Shown here piece after piece: positions 9,936 through 19,768 of a stretch of DNA of 64,000 bases (position 1 is its first letter; the number at the start of each line of letters is the position of its first letter). The position numbers and the translations under genes are program-made. Source of the DNA: an uncultured Methylophilaceae bacterium (GTDB lineage: Bacteria > Pseudomonadota > Gammaproteobacteria > Burkholderiales > Methylophilaceae); the NCBI GenBank assembly GCA_905182075.1, contig CAJIZS010000001.1, forward strand, positions 953,603 to 1,017,602, written 5' to 3'. The notes below the pieces were generated by a model, which worked only from the letters and a program-made list of their open reading frames with translations, had not been told where the DNA came from and did not search any database.

Positions 9936-9985
9936 AGACTACATAAGACAGTATTGCAATGGTATCACTTGATTTCTACTAGAAA
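9936..9985 (+). repeat. Degenerate island repeat (GGAC-like arm plus AGTATTGCAATGG block)
   Basis: AGAC occurs twice exactly 10 bp apart (9937, 9947), echoing the GGAC spacing of the better copies, and runs into agtattgcaatgg, then acttgattt and ctag. The latter block recurs at 25802-25834 with a few mismatches. There is no tRNA 3'-end core here. Confidence 0.5.
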
Positions 9986-9991
9986 TATTTT

Positions 9992-10135
9992 GATGTAAAC
10001 ATTACACCAGTGACAGAGAGTTTTAATGGAGTTCCTATCGTCTTGACACTCAGGCTACAGACTTTTCTATGATTTAATCGTTCTCTTGCTCAACGACTTT
10101 AGTCATATGCTTACTGATCTAGAAAAATATTTTAT
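9992..10135 (+). pseudogene. Decayed copy of the 3' end of the 15.2-kb methyltransferase
   Basis: The sequence from gatgtaaacattacaccagt to gatctagaaaaatatttta aligns over about 144 bp with 15915-16060, the end of the intact-region methyltransferase, with many substitutions and stops. Shared landmarks: gagttttaatg, cttggcac-like middle, catatgct-actgatct. It is a relic left by duplication or recombination; it encodes nothing useful. Confidence 0.8.
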
Positions 10136-10247
10136 ATCCCGGCATTAGTTATGTAATGGTCATAAATTAATCATTTCAAAAGTAAGGAAGAAAATATGGC
10201 AATTTAGAAGCTCATTGGCAATTTAGAAGTTTATTTTAGTTATCTAA

Positions 10248-11552
10248 TTACATATATGAACTTACACCGTCTTTTTCGATTGAAGCCTCAATTGCTTGCT
10301 CAACATCCTGAATAATGTCATCAATATGCTCAATACCCACAGAGATTCTTACCAAGTCCTCACTTACACCTGCTAAAACCTTCTGTTCTGGAGTTAATTG
10401 CCTATGTAATGTTGATGCTGGATGACAGGCAAGTGATTTTGCATCTCCCATACTAAGTACTCTCAAAATCATTTGAAGTGCGTCAATAAATTTAGCGCCT
10501 GCCTCAATTCCACCCTTAATACCAAAACTAATGATGCCCGATGCCTGGCCATTAGTAATTTTTTTACAAACATCATTATATTTATCATTAGGTAGAGCAG
10601 CATAATTTACCCATTCCACACGTTCGTGGCTTTCTAAATATTTTGCAAGCGCAAGAGCATTCTCACAATGTCGCTCCATTCTTACACCTAATGATTCAAG
10701 GCCCAGCATTATTATATAGGCGTTATTGGGCGATAAACACGCTCCAGTTTCTCTCAAAGGAACAACCCGACAACAGGCAATAAAAGCAGCAGGTCCGAAC
10801 TGTTCGGTGTATACAATTCCATGGTAAGAAGGATCTGGCTCATTAAGCATAGGATATTTCTTTGGCTCTTTAGCCCAATCGAATTTTCCAGAATCAACAA
10901 TAATTCCACCAATCGTCGCTCCGTGACCATCTATATATTTTGTAAGGGAATGAATAACAATATCTGCTCCAAAATCAATTGGTCGGCATAAATAAGGTGT
11001 GGCTACAGTATTGTCCACAATCAAAGGAATACCGTGCTTGTGAGCAATATCTGCAAATTTCTTTAGGTCAATAATATTTCCTAGAGGATTGCCAATTGAT
11101 TCACAATATAAAGCTTTAGTTTTTTCATCTATTGCCTCTTCAAGACCCTTAAAATCTGCTCCATCGACCATTTTCACATTAATGCCATACTTAGGGAAGC
11201 TATGAGTAAAACAGTTATATGTCCCTCCATATAGCTGATTGGTACTCACAATATTATCACCCGCTCTTGTAATGGTCTGGATAGCATAAGTGATTGCAGC
11301 CATCCCAGAAGCAAGAGATAAACCAGCAATCCCACCTTCCATTTCCGCAACTCTTTTTTCAAGTACCGTGTTAGTAGGATTTCCTATTCTTGAATAAATA
11401 TTTCCTTCGACTTTAAGGTCGAATAAATCTGCACCATGCTGCGTGTCATCAATAGTAAACCCCGAAGTTTGATAAATTGGGGTCGTTGCTGCTTTTTGGT
11501 CATTTGTATCTGGATCATAACCATGATGAAGTGCTATTGATTCAAGTTTCAT
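10248..11552 (-). CDS. metY: O-acetylhomoserine sulfhydrylase / aminocarboxypropyltransferase
   Basis: Intact, 434 residues, full length for the Cys/Met PLP family. PLP Lys205 lies in SLTKYIDGHG; SRIGNPT and TNQLYGGTYN are the phosphate and substrate loops; Cys-rich CRVVPLRETGACLSP is typical of the O-acetylhomoserine branch. It makes homocysteine (or a thioether) from O-acetylhomoserine and sulfide or a thiol. It lies 19 bp downstream of a flavin monooxygenase on the same strand, so it may supply a sulfur step to that cluster and not only methionine synthesis. Confidence 0.9.
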   Translation of the reverse strand: MKLESIALHHGYDPDTNDQKAATTPIYQTSGFTIDDTQHGADLFDLKVEGNIYSRIGNPTNTVLEKRVAEMEGGIAGLSLASGMAAITYAIQTITRAGDNIVSTNQLYGGTYNCFTHSFPKYGINVKMVDGADFKGLEEAIDEKTKALYCESIGNPLGNIIDLKKFADIAHKHGIPLIVDNTVATPYLCRPIDFGADIVIHSLTKYIDGHGATIGGIIVDSGKFDWAKEPKKYPMLNEPDPSYHGIVYTEQFGPAAFIACCRVVPLRETGACLSPNNAYIIMLGLESLGVRMERHCENALALAKYLESHERVEWVNYAALPNDKYNDVCKKITNGQASGIISFGIKGGIEAGAKFIDALQMILRVLSMGDAKSLACHPASTLHRQLTPEQKVLAGVSEDLVRISVGIEHIDDIIQDVEQAIEASIEKDGVSSYM

Positions 11553-11571
11553 ATGTGTATTCCTTTAATTA

Positions 11572-12894
11572 TCATTTGAAATCTACTGCTCCGTCGTTAA
11601 TTTTTGCCCATTTAAAGCTTAAATATTCTACTAAGTAATTTTGATAAAATTTATAAGTCCTATTGGGAAACTGGTCCATTGCTCTTAATACATAATTTGC
11701 CTGTATTGATGGCTTTGATTTTTCACCCAAATATTTTGGAGTACAACTCCTTAATTTTTTTTTCTCCATATAGGTAATTGTTTTACAAATACGCTGACTA
11801 ACTATTTCACATCTAGCAGTCCAACTAAAATTAATATATCCCGCATGAGCAAAAAGGTTTGGTAACCCACTAAACATCATTCCTCTATACCAACTAGTAT
11901 CATTGATATTTATTTTTTTATCATTAACAAAAATATCAATACCACCTAATAATTGTGCGTTACCGCCTGTCGCCATTACTGTTACATCGCTATTGATAAC
12001 TTTCCCATTTTGTAACTTAATTCCTCTTGTTTCCCAATTACTAACTCCTACGCGCTCTATTGTTACTTTGCTTGACTCTACAGCCCTAAAATAATCTTGA
12101 TCTAAACTAGAAGCAGGGCGCTGGTCCCAATAATCATATGAGGGAGTAGTTGCCTCATTATAATAAGGATCGGTAGCTATTATTTTCTTTCTAAGTGACT
12201 TTTTAAAAAATCTACTGGATATATAATCTTTTAAGACTTCAAATGTTTTATAACCTCGAGATGATTTTTCTTGACTATCAATATTTAATTCTATAAACCT
12301 GCGCTGAACCAATGTTACTGTTTTCGCTTCTTTTATTATTGAGGGCGCCATCGTAATAGCAGTGCATCCGCTACCAATAATTGTTACATTTTTATCTTTA
12401 TAGTCTGTATCCCCCCAAGCTTGAGTATGTACAATTTTTCCTTGGTATTTTTTTTCGTCTTTAAACTTTGGTAAATGAGGGTTGTTTCGATCACGTGATC
12501 CAGTGCAGCAAATAACATATTGACTAGTAAAATTTTTACGATTAGTTTTTGTTATCCATTGATTATTTTTCCAAGATGATGATGTGACTTGTGTATCAAA
12601 TAATATATGTTGTTTTATATTAAATTTTTCTGCAGTGTCATTTATATAATTTTTAATATCCTGACCTTTTCCTATTATTGGACCTTGCCAAGGATTAAAA
12701 CTAAATCCATAGGTATACATATCATTATCCGCACGAACACCAGGAAACTTCATTTGATCCCAAGTGCCACCTAGATCACTTCTTGAGTCAATGATTTTGT
12801 AAGAAAGATTGGGAAATTTTTCTTGTATATAGTAGGCCGTTGTTATACCTGCTATTCCAGAACCAATGATAATTACATCTGTTTTACTTTCCAT
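11572..12894 (-). CDS. Flavin-containing / Baeyer-Villiger-type monooxygenase
   Basis: Intact, 440 residues. FAD motif GSGIAG (11-16), GGTW (42-45), fingerprint-like YQGKIVHTQAW (150-160; Tyr in place of Phe), and NADPH motif IIGSGCTAI (172-180). ATGG near residue 310 closes the FAD site. These enzymes insert oxygen into S, N, Se or C-C bonds using NADPH and O2. The SSRGYKTFEV and GMMFSGLPNLF regions place it with bacterial FMO/BVMO proteins. Cotranscribed with metY; S-oxygenation is a reasonable but unproven guess. Confidence 0.85.
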   Translation of the reverse strand: MESKTDVIIIGSGIAGITTAYYIQEKFPNLSYKIIDSRSDLGGTWDQMKFPGVRADNDMYTYGFSFNPWQGPIIGKGQDIKNYINDTAEKFNIKQHILFDTQVTSSSWKNNQWITKTNRKNFTSQYVICCTGSRDRNNPHLPKFKDEKKYQGKIVHTQAWGDTDYKDKNVTIIGSGCTAITMAPSIIKEAKTVTLVQRRFIELNIDSQEKSSRGYKTFEVLKDYISSRFFKKSLRKKIIATDPYYNEATTPSYDYWDQRPASSLDQDYFRAVESSKVTIERVGVSNWETRGIKLQNGKVINSDVTVMATGGNAQLLGGIDIFVNDKKININDTSWYRGMMFSGLPNLFAHAGYINFSWTARCEIVSQRICKTITYMEKKKLRSCTPKYLGEKSKPSIQANYVLRAMDQFPNRTYKFYQNYLVEYLSFKWAKINDGAVDFK

Positions 12895-13003
12895 AGGAAA
12901 AAAATCTGATATGTTATTAATTTAAGCCTTCGACTATTCGATTTATACCATAGTTCAATTTAATTAGCACCCTAACAATTTAATCGAGTATTTCGTTGTG
13001 TCG

Positions 13004-14030
13004 CTATGTATTACGTTCGGTTTTTACAGGCCAGCAAACTGGATTGAGTTCGCTAGCAGCAATTCCTCCTGGGGCAACCCCAGGAATGAACTTTTGCCAA
13101 TCGCCTGATACCATTGTTGGCTTTTCAACCACGCGTGCCCCATCTGCGAAATATGTATTAGCCAGAACTATTCGACTCTGGGAAGTCCTATTTTCACCTG
13201 CTGTATGAAAACTCAAATTATGATGAAAGCTTGCCTCACCCATCTCAAAGGGTTTAGAGTCAATAGCCACGTTGTTTGCCTTAAAAACCTCCGTGACGTT
13301 TTTGTCATAGCTTGTGTCATTTTTATTAAAATTGATATTTTTGACGAGATTAAAAACGTTTAAAGGTTTTGCAAATGACAAAGGCCCCATAGCTTTTGGC
13401 ACTGGTTGTGCTGGCATCCATGCGGTCACAACATCATTTGTCTCTAAAGGGAAAATGATGGTCGTCATAATGCCAAGGTGTGCGTCCACAACCAGGCTCC
13501 TTTGAAAGTGTATTGTCATGATAGAGTCGGACGCTTTTTACACTGAGCAGGTCCGCTGAAATTTTTGCAATACGAGGGCTGAGAACATATTGCCTGATGA
13601 TGTGGCTCTCTAGCCACATCATTTCGAGGCTTAGGAAGCGCTTACTTCTATTGTTTTCTGGAAAAGTCTTGCTAAGAAGGTGTATCAGTTCCTCGCGCAA
13701 GCGAACTACAGCTCCTGGAGACAATACATTTGGTAGCCTGATGAATCCATCCCGGCGAAAGGCAAGATGATGGTCCTCTGTTAAGTTGTATGGAGTGGAA
13801 AGCTCATCTTCTAGTTCACTGTCGGACGACATGTCGAAATGCTTTATCGGCTCTATATCGACGTAATTAGTCGATTATCCTTACCTTTGTTATCAGCAAG
13901 CGTTACATACCAATCCCACCAAGCTTGATTGTCCTGCTCCCAGTATTGGTTTAAGTCTTCGCCAAGTGCATTTGGCTCTGGAAGCAAATCATTAGAAAGT
14001 CTTTTTCTATCGAATAACTTAGTTTCCTAA
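13004..14030 (-). CDS. PhyH-family oxygenase, frame broken, GC-richer than neighbours
   Basis: Three pieces make one protein of about 340 residues: an N-terminal part reading RLSNDLLPEPNALGEDLNQY and WWDWYVTLADN (no start codon visible), a middle starting IKHFDMSSDSELEDELSTPY with FRRDGFIRLPNVLSPGAVVR and WHYDDHHF (iron His-x-Asp), and a C-terminal part with SFHHNLSFHTAGENRTSQSR (distal His, Arg). Breaks lie near 13860 and 13450. Codon use is visibly GC-richer than the flanking genes, suggesting recent acquisition. It lies between the monooxygenase and the divergent egtD. Confidence 0.75.
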
Positions 14031-14248
14031 AATAAAATTTAGACAGCTTAGTTGCATGAACGATCATGACAGTTTTAAATTACAATTAGTTGCATTTATA
14101 ACTTGTGTGTATCATGACGTTTTGCATTCAGCTTTAACAGTCTACTAAAGCCCCCGTAATAATGAGGCGTCGAAAATAATATCAACCAAAGAGTAATTTT
14201 TTTTTGGAATGTAATTCTATGGGTAGAAAATATTAAGGAATCTTGACT

Positions 14249-15203
14249 ATTTTGTCGACATTCAACCTAAAAAGAAAATAGAATTTTATGAGGCTGTTTT
14301 GGAAGGGTTATCATTGCCCCAGAAAACAATATCTCCTAAATTTTTTTATGATGAGCGCGGCTCCAAGATATTTGATAAAATTTGCGATACACCGGAATAC
14401 TATTTAACTCGAACCGAAATAGCCTTACTCAATAACATTCAAGAAGAACTTTATACTCTCGTTGAGCCTGGTTCAGCAGTCGTGGAATATGGTTGTGGGT
14501 CGAGTATTAAGATCAAAGCACTTTTATCGGCTTTGCCAGAACCATCACATTATATTGCAATAGATATTTCAAAATCCCATCTCATTTTAACCGCAAAGAA
14601 ATAGCTTCGAATTATAGTAATATTTCTGTTGCAGCAATTTGTGCAGATTTTATGGAGCCAATAGACTGGCCAGAAAGTGCTAATTTTGATTCTTTAAAGC
14701 GACTTGCTTTTTTCCCTGGCTCTACCATCGGCAATCTAAACCCTAGTGAAGCCATGTCAGTTTTTAAAACATGTTCCGCATTTAGTCGGTGATGACGGCA
14801 CATTTTTAATTGGCGTAGATATGAAGAAAGATGCTGGGATTTTTAATCGAGCTTATAATGATAAAGAAGGTCATACCGCTGACTTTAATTTAAATCTTCT
14901 TCATAGGATGAAAGGTGAACTAGATGCTGACTATAAATATCTCTGAATTTTCTCATAAAGCCTTTTATAACGAAAAACTTGGAAGAGTTGAAATGCACCT
15001 TGTTAGTGATATTAAGCAGGTTATTAAAATTAATAATTTAGAGTTCTCCTTTGAAAAAGGGGAAAGTATACATACTGAATGTTCTTATAAATATTCTGTA
15101 ATAGAATTTTCTGAGTTGGCTAAAAAATCAGGATTTAGCGTAGTTAAAAAATTGGAGTGATAAGAAAAATCTTTTTGGTATTTATTTAATGAAAGCTATT
15201 TAA
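14249..15203 (+). CDS. egtD: Histidine N-alpha-methyltransferase EgtD (histidine betaine/ergothioneine-type), frame broken
   Basis: About 315 residues, the usual EgtD size. FFYDERGSKIFDKICDTPEY and LTRTEIALL near the start, SAM motif VVEYGCGSSIKIKALLSAL, FFPGSTIGNLNPSEA (amino-acid carboxylate-binding Asn), and the substrate-recognition IHTECSYKY near the end, followed one frame over by WSDKKNLFGIYLMKAI. Breaks near 14604, 14765, 14935 and 15155; the start codon is not visible (no ATG/GTG/TTG before DYFVDIQPKKK). EgtD trimethylates histidine to hercynine. No EgtB, EgtA/C/E or EanB is adjacent, so the product may be something other than ergothioneine. Confidence 0.85.
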
Positions 15204-15244
15204 AAATTACATTCGATGTACTTAAACTATTCAAAAGTAAAGCT

Positions 15245-16136
15245 ATGAAAATTAAATCTGCTTGGATGCGAGAGATAGAGAGTGGCCAACAGCCGAGTAG
15301 CTCTGCCTTACGTGATCATCTCGACGCTGTTCATGACAATAATGCGGGTTTTACCGAAGCATTTGCATGGAACTGTCGTGATGCGAATGGTAAAAATAGT
15401 TATGAGTTGCTTGCTGATATTGTTGACCAAAAATATCATTCTCACGTTCTAGATCTTGGGTGTGGTAGTGGAGTTCTGCTAGACCTTTGCAATCAACGTT
15501 TCGGAGCTGAATTGGTGCTTTCGGGCGTTGATATGAATGATTCCGAACTACAGCTTGCACGTAAGCGCCTTGCACATACCGATATCAAGCTCCATCAAGG
15601 CACAGCACAGAACCTTGATCACTTTCCTGATTCATCTTTTGACGTGATCTTTTGCCATTGGGCATTGACTTTGATGGACCCAGTGGTTGAAGTTCTTTCC
15701 ACAAGCAAGCGTCTTCTCAAGGAAAGAGGTATTTTCGCAGCTATTGTTGATGGAGATCCCAAAACTGCGCCCGGCTACCTTGAAGTCCACGATATTATTT
15801 ACAAACACGTGCAATGCTAAGTATCCGGATTATGGAGTTTTTGAACTTGGTGACCCACGCGTGAGAACAGCCGAGGAACTGCAAAAACTTACGGCAGAAA
15901 CCTTTGTAGATTTTGATGTAAATATAACACCAATAACTCTGAGTTTTAATGCAGCTCCTAGCATCTTGGCACGTGAGGCGGCCGGTTTTTTCTATGCTTC
16001 ATTCGTACTTTCGCGCGATGATTTCAGCCATATGCTAACTGATCTCGAAAAATATTTTATTACAAAACAGCAGGATGGAATCAGCTGTTTTACAATGCCA
16101 GTAAATCGATTAGTTGTGAGTGGAAGAGGGGAGTAA
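15245..16136 (+). CDS. Class I SAM-dependent methyltransferase, one frame break
   Basis: About 297 residues. Motif I VLDLGCGSGVLLDLC (residues ~69-83), LSGVDMNDSELQLAR, DIKLHQGTAQNL, and DVIFCHWALTLM (motif IV region). After a break at about 15815 the C-terminal half runs YPDYGVFELGDPRVRTAEEL to a stop at 16136. GC is higher than nearby genes. It lies 41 bp after egtD on the same strand and its stop is directly followed by att-like copy A. A decayed duplicate of its last ~145 bp sits at 9992. Substrate unknown; by context a histidine-derived small molecule. Confidence 0.8.
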
Positions 16137-16137
16137 T

Positions 16138-16189
16138 AATCCGACGGCCTAGGACGTATTTGGATTGTAAGTATGTGGGGGGTAAGAAC
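16138..16189 (+). repeat. att-like copy A (diverged)
   Basis: cgacggcctaggacgtattt then ggattgtaa: CGAC/GGAC/GGAT recur at 10-bp steps (16142, 16152, 16162), followed by a diverged core (tgtggggggtaag). It is the same layout as the arm that borders tRNA-Ala at 31107-31155, with about a dozen differences. It begins two bases after the methyltransferase stop. Confidence 0.65.
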
Positions 16190-16291
16190 ATTAAGAAATA
16201 CTTACTATTGAATTAAATTCTTTTTTAAACCCTCTAAGAAAACCAATGATTTTAATCAACTAAATCGTTAACAATACATATAGGACATATC

Positions 16292-17105
16292 ATGAGCGTA
16301 TTAGAAAATTTCAAAAAGTTAAAAGCAGAAGGAAAGAAAATTGTAGTTGTTACTTCTCATGAGTACTGGAGTGCAAAGATTCTTAACGACACAGACGTAA
16401 ATGGTATTTTAATTGGTGACTGTTCGTCCATGGTAATGCATGGCCATGAAGACACATTGAATTCTTGTGTGGAAACAATTGCGTTGCACACCAGAGCGGT
16501 AAAAAAAGGAGCAAAAGACAAATCAGAAATAAAAGCAGAAGTCAAAGAGTAATTTAAAGGGGATGAAGGAGACAATGGATAACGTTGAAATCTTAATCAA
16601 GGCTGGAGCAAATGCACTTAAAATAGAAGGTGTTGATGGAAACGAAGAGCTCTATGCTCATCTTTCTCAATCAGGTATTCCAACAATCGGACACATTGGC
16701 CTTACGCCATCTCACCACAATGCAATCGGTGGATTTAAAGCTCAAGGCAAAACAAAAGAAAGTGAGCTTCGCCTCATTGAAGAAGCCAAAAAACTTGATA
16801 AGCTTGGATGTATAGCAATCGTTTTAGAAGCTGTTCCACAGCACGTAGGTGCGGCAGTTAGTGCCGCAGTTTCTATCCCAGTAGTTGGTGTCGGAGCAGG
16901 ATTGGACGTAGATGGACAAGCACTGGTTTTTCAAGATATGCTAGGATTTTCTACAGACTTCAAGCCTAAATTCGTAAGAACATATATGAATGGAGCCGAT
17001 CTTATCAAAGATGCCGTAAATAAGTTCGCAGCAGATGTTCATGCAGAAGTATTCCCATCAGAAAAAGAAACTTATGCACCGGCTAAAGAACAAATAGCTA
17101 ATTAA
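16292..17105 (+). CDS. panB: Ketopantoate hydroxymethyltransferase PanB, internally disrupted
   Basis: Two blocks match PanB (pantothenate synthesis; adds a hydroxymethyl group from methylene-THF to 2-oxoisovalerate). First: MSVLENFKKLKAEGKKIVVV, NGILIGDCSSMVMHGH, HTRAVKKGAKDK. Second: ETMDNVEILIKAGANALKIE, PTIGHIGLTP, VLEAVPQ, VGVGAGLDVDGQ, DFKPKFVR. Between GAKDK and KETMDN the almost invariant D-M/L-P-F stretch, whose Asp binds Mg, is replaced by SEIKAEVKE and a stop, and is not found in other frames. The family Ser of GDS is Cys here. The length is otherwise full (~270). Either a damaged gene or local misassembly. The folate link fits the downstream cyclo-ligase. Confidence 0.8.
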
Positions 17106-17203
17106 GAAATAAATAGGCTATGTATATGGGTTAAGAGGATTATAAGGAGTGACAATAAATGTTATATATTTTTAATTTGTAATTCTCTTATTGCGCCATT
17201 ATT

Positions 17204-17774
17204 TTGAAAAAAGATATAGTTAGAAAAATATATTTAAAAAAACGTCAAGAACTATCTCCTTCCAAATTTGAAGAAGATTCATTTCAGCTTGTTCAAAACA
17301 CTATTGAGCTTATTAAAAAATATAAGCCTGAATGTATTCATTGCTTTTTACCCATTCATTCAAAAGGTGAAATAAACACTACACCAATCATTCAATATTG
17401 CTGGAAAAATAACATTAATAGTTGTTGTACCTGTGAGTAACTTTGAAGAAGGGACACTAAAAAATGCAGAGTTTAGATCTCACACCAAAACCAAACAAAC
17501 AAAAAATAATATTACCGAACCAATTGATCCTATTTGGAAAAAAAACGATAATATTGATATTGTAATCACACCGCTTTTGGCTTTTGATCCTAAAGGTTAT
17601 CGAGTAGGTTATGGAAAAGGATTTTACGATCGTTTTTTTGCTTCTTTACACAAGGATGTGAAAAAAATTGGCATCAGCCTTTTTAAGCCTTGTAAAGGCA
17701 TAGAAAATATAACTGAATATGATATACCTTTGACACATTGCGTTACTCCCAATAAAACCTATACTTTTGAATAA
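17204..17774 (+). CDS. 5-formyltetrahydrofolate cyclo-ligase, one frame break
   Basis: About 190 residues, normal for the family. N-terminal RKIYLKKRQELSPSKF (ATP-binding basic cluster), CIHCFLPIHSKGEINTTPII, and after a break at about 17435 the signature DIVITPLLAFDPKGYRVGYG KGFYDRFF (Gly-rich loop closing the folate site), ending PLTHCVTPNKTYTF. Converts 5-formyl-THF to 5,10-methenyl-THF using ATP. The start used here is TTG 17204, by frame. The TAA stop directly abuts the tRNA-derived core of copy B. Pairing with panB, a folate-consuming enzyme, in one module is sensible. Confidence 0.85.
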
Positions 17775-17814
17775 TTGGTGGAGGTAAGCCCAGTTGTTCT
17801 ATAAGCTTCTATGT
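17773..17814 (+). repeat. att-like copy B (tRNA-Ala 3'-end core plus right arm)
   Basis: The core aattggtggaggtaagc is identical to the tRNA-Ala 3' end seen on the plus strand, followed by a right arm (ccagttgttctataagcttc...). All 42 bases are identical to 28657-28698 (copy E). The left side is simply the end of the cyclo-ligase gene; the GGAC arm is absent. Confidence 0.85.
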
Positions 17815-17848
17815 TGTCTTGTATAAATAACTATAAGAATATTTAAAA

Positions 17849-19548
17849 TCAATAGACATCTTCACGACTTTTTTCTTTCCCTCTTGGGTCAGAGGCAATC
17901 TCAATTTTATTATTTTTATGGTCCCATGTAATTATCTGCATATTACCAAACTGCCTATTAGATTTTTTAAATATATGTCCCATACTTTCCAATTCATTAA
18001 TCTCGTTCGGCATAAATGCTTCTTCCTCATAAAGCACATAATCTGGATGATATTGATGATGAAATCTTGGCAGAGAGACCATAGATTTTGCGTCTCCTCC
18101 ATCTATCCATTCTAATGTTGCAAGTAGAATCATACTTATAATCCTTGAGCCTCCAGGTGTTCCTAAAATCACGAAGCCTCTATCTGATTCTAGAAAAGTT
18201 GGAGTCATACTAGATAACATTCTTTTTCCGGGCTCCACTGCATTAGCGTCATAACCAATCAATCCATAGCTATTTTCGGTTCCAGGCTTGATAGAAAAAT
18301 CATCCATTTCATTATTCAGCAAAACACCCGTCCCTTTTGGAACAAAAGCAGACCCAAACCAAAAGTTGATTGATTGAGTAACTGCTACACGATTACCAAA
18401 TTTATCGATTACCGCAAAATGAGTTGTATCATTTCCTTGCCCTTGATATGGTGGGTCAGCGAATTCAAGAGTTTGATTATCTGTTGCATAATTAATATTA
18501 ATACTCTCTCTTTGTTTTGCTGCAAAACTTGGGGTTAAAAGAAATTCAAGAGACTCATCCATGAAATCTGGGTCCCCCATTTTTATGGCTCTTTCATAAT
18601 AGGCTCGCCTTAGAGCCTCAATAATTAAATGTTTTTGGGTGGTAGGGCTAAATTTATCCAATTCATATCCTGCTAATATATTAAGCGCATTAGATAAAAC
18701 TAAACCACCTGAGGATGGAAGTCCTGGGGCGATAATTGAAACTCCTTTATAGCTTGATCGAACTGGTTCTCTTTCAAGAACTTTATATCTATTTAAATCT
18801 TCTTCGCTCCAAATACCGCCATTATTTTGAACAGATTCAACTATTTGTTTAGCAAAACTTCCTGTATAAAAACTTTTGTGACCATCTTTCATTATTTTTT
18901 TAATCGTCCTTGCTAGATCGGCTTGTTTTAAAATCCATCCTTTTTTTGGTACTTCACCTTTATCTAAAAAAATTGCTTCGGTTTCTTTATATTTCTTCAG
19001 CCACTTCTTTTTATAATTTGCTCCTTTTAAATACCTTTCATTTACAGGAAATCCATTGATTGCTGCCTTATAGGCAGGAGTCTAAAAGTGTGCTTAATTT
19101 TTTTGAGCCGTATTTATCATTGACGTAACTTAATACCGCAGGGATACCTGGTATTCCTGCAGACAATGGTCCAAGTGTAGAAATATTTTTTATAATGTCC
19201 TCATTTTCATCTAGATACATATTTTTATGAGATTGAAGCGGAGCAGTTTCTCGAGCATCTAACATTTTATATTGCTTACTTTTAGCGTCATAAATTAACC
19301 AGAAGGCCCCACCTCCAAGACCTGATGCAAATGGCTCTACTACAGAAAGCATTGCGCTGATTGTTGTAGCAGCATCGTAAGCGTTGCCACCTTCCGCTAA
19401 AATTTTTTCTCCTGCTTCAGTGGCTAGAGCATTTGAAGTTACAACTGCACCCTTAAATTGGAACAATTCATTGGGGAAAATGGTTCCAGAATAAAATAAT
19501 ATAAATGATACATAAAGCCAATGGCATGGAAATTTTGGATGTCTTCAT
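17849..19548 (-). CDS. ggt: Gamma-glutamyltranspeptidase precursor, two frame breaks
   Basis: About 566 residues. N-terminal signal/anchor MKTSKISMPLALCIIYIILF, then GAVVTSNALATEAGEKIL, GGNAYDAATTISAML, SGLGGGAF and the DARETAP loop of the large subunit. The autocleavage site is in GQGNDTTHFAVID (catalytic Thr becomes the small-subunit N-terminus). Then GVLLNNEMDDF, RMLSSMTPTF, LGTPGGSRI. Breaks at about 19480 and 19080. It hydrolyses or transfers gamma-glutamyl groups of glutathione in the periplasm. It begins 35 bp from copy B and is divergent from the next gene across ~220 bp of AT-rich DNA with no clear features. Confidence 0.9.
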
Positions 19549-19768
19549 TTAATTGAAATATTTATATATTAAAGTTAAAATTATAATGCTTTAAGATAGA
19601 TTATTAAACTTAATAAAAAAGTCTTGTTTTTGATTAATAATCAATTAATATATTTCTATAATCATATTTGATTATTTTACTTTAACCTTCAAATCATTTA
19701 AATCTATGAGTGTGTGATTTATAAATAATAAATTTTACAAACATTTTTTTGTTTTATTCTTTTTAACA

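Larger units (their letters stand above)
9884..10247. other. Intergenic scar holding repeat and pseudogene debris
   Basis: These 364 bp contain no intact gene. They hold a degenerate GGAC-type arm (9936-9955), a ~33-bp copy of the block found before the att-like copy at 25.8 kb, and a decayed fragment of a methyltransferase 3' end (9992-10135). The tandem phrase ggcaatttagaag occurs twice just before the metY stop (about 10198-10230). Confidence 0.7.

Noticed and set aside
11903..12094. Plus-strand ORF opposite the flavin monooxygenase
   Set aside because: Shadow of an intact, well-conserved gene; no ribosome site and no recognisable domain. The same applies to other antisense ORFs such as 13314-13505, 24903-25127, 54165-54527 and 62046-62300.
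14028..14248. Further att-like copy or terminator between the PhyH gene and egtD
   Set aside because: No tRNA core, GGAC spacing or stem-loop with T-run found.
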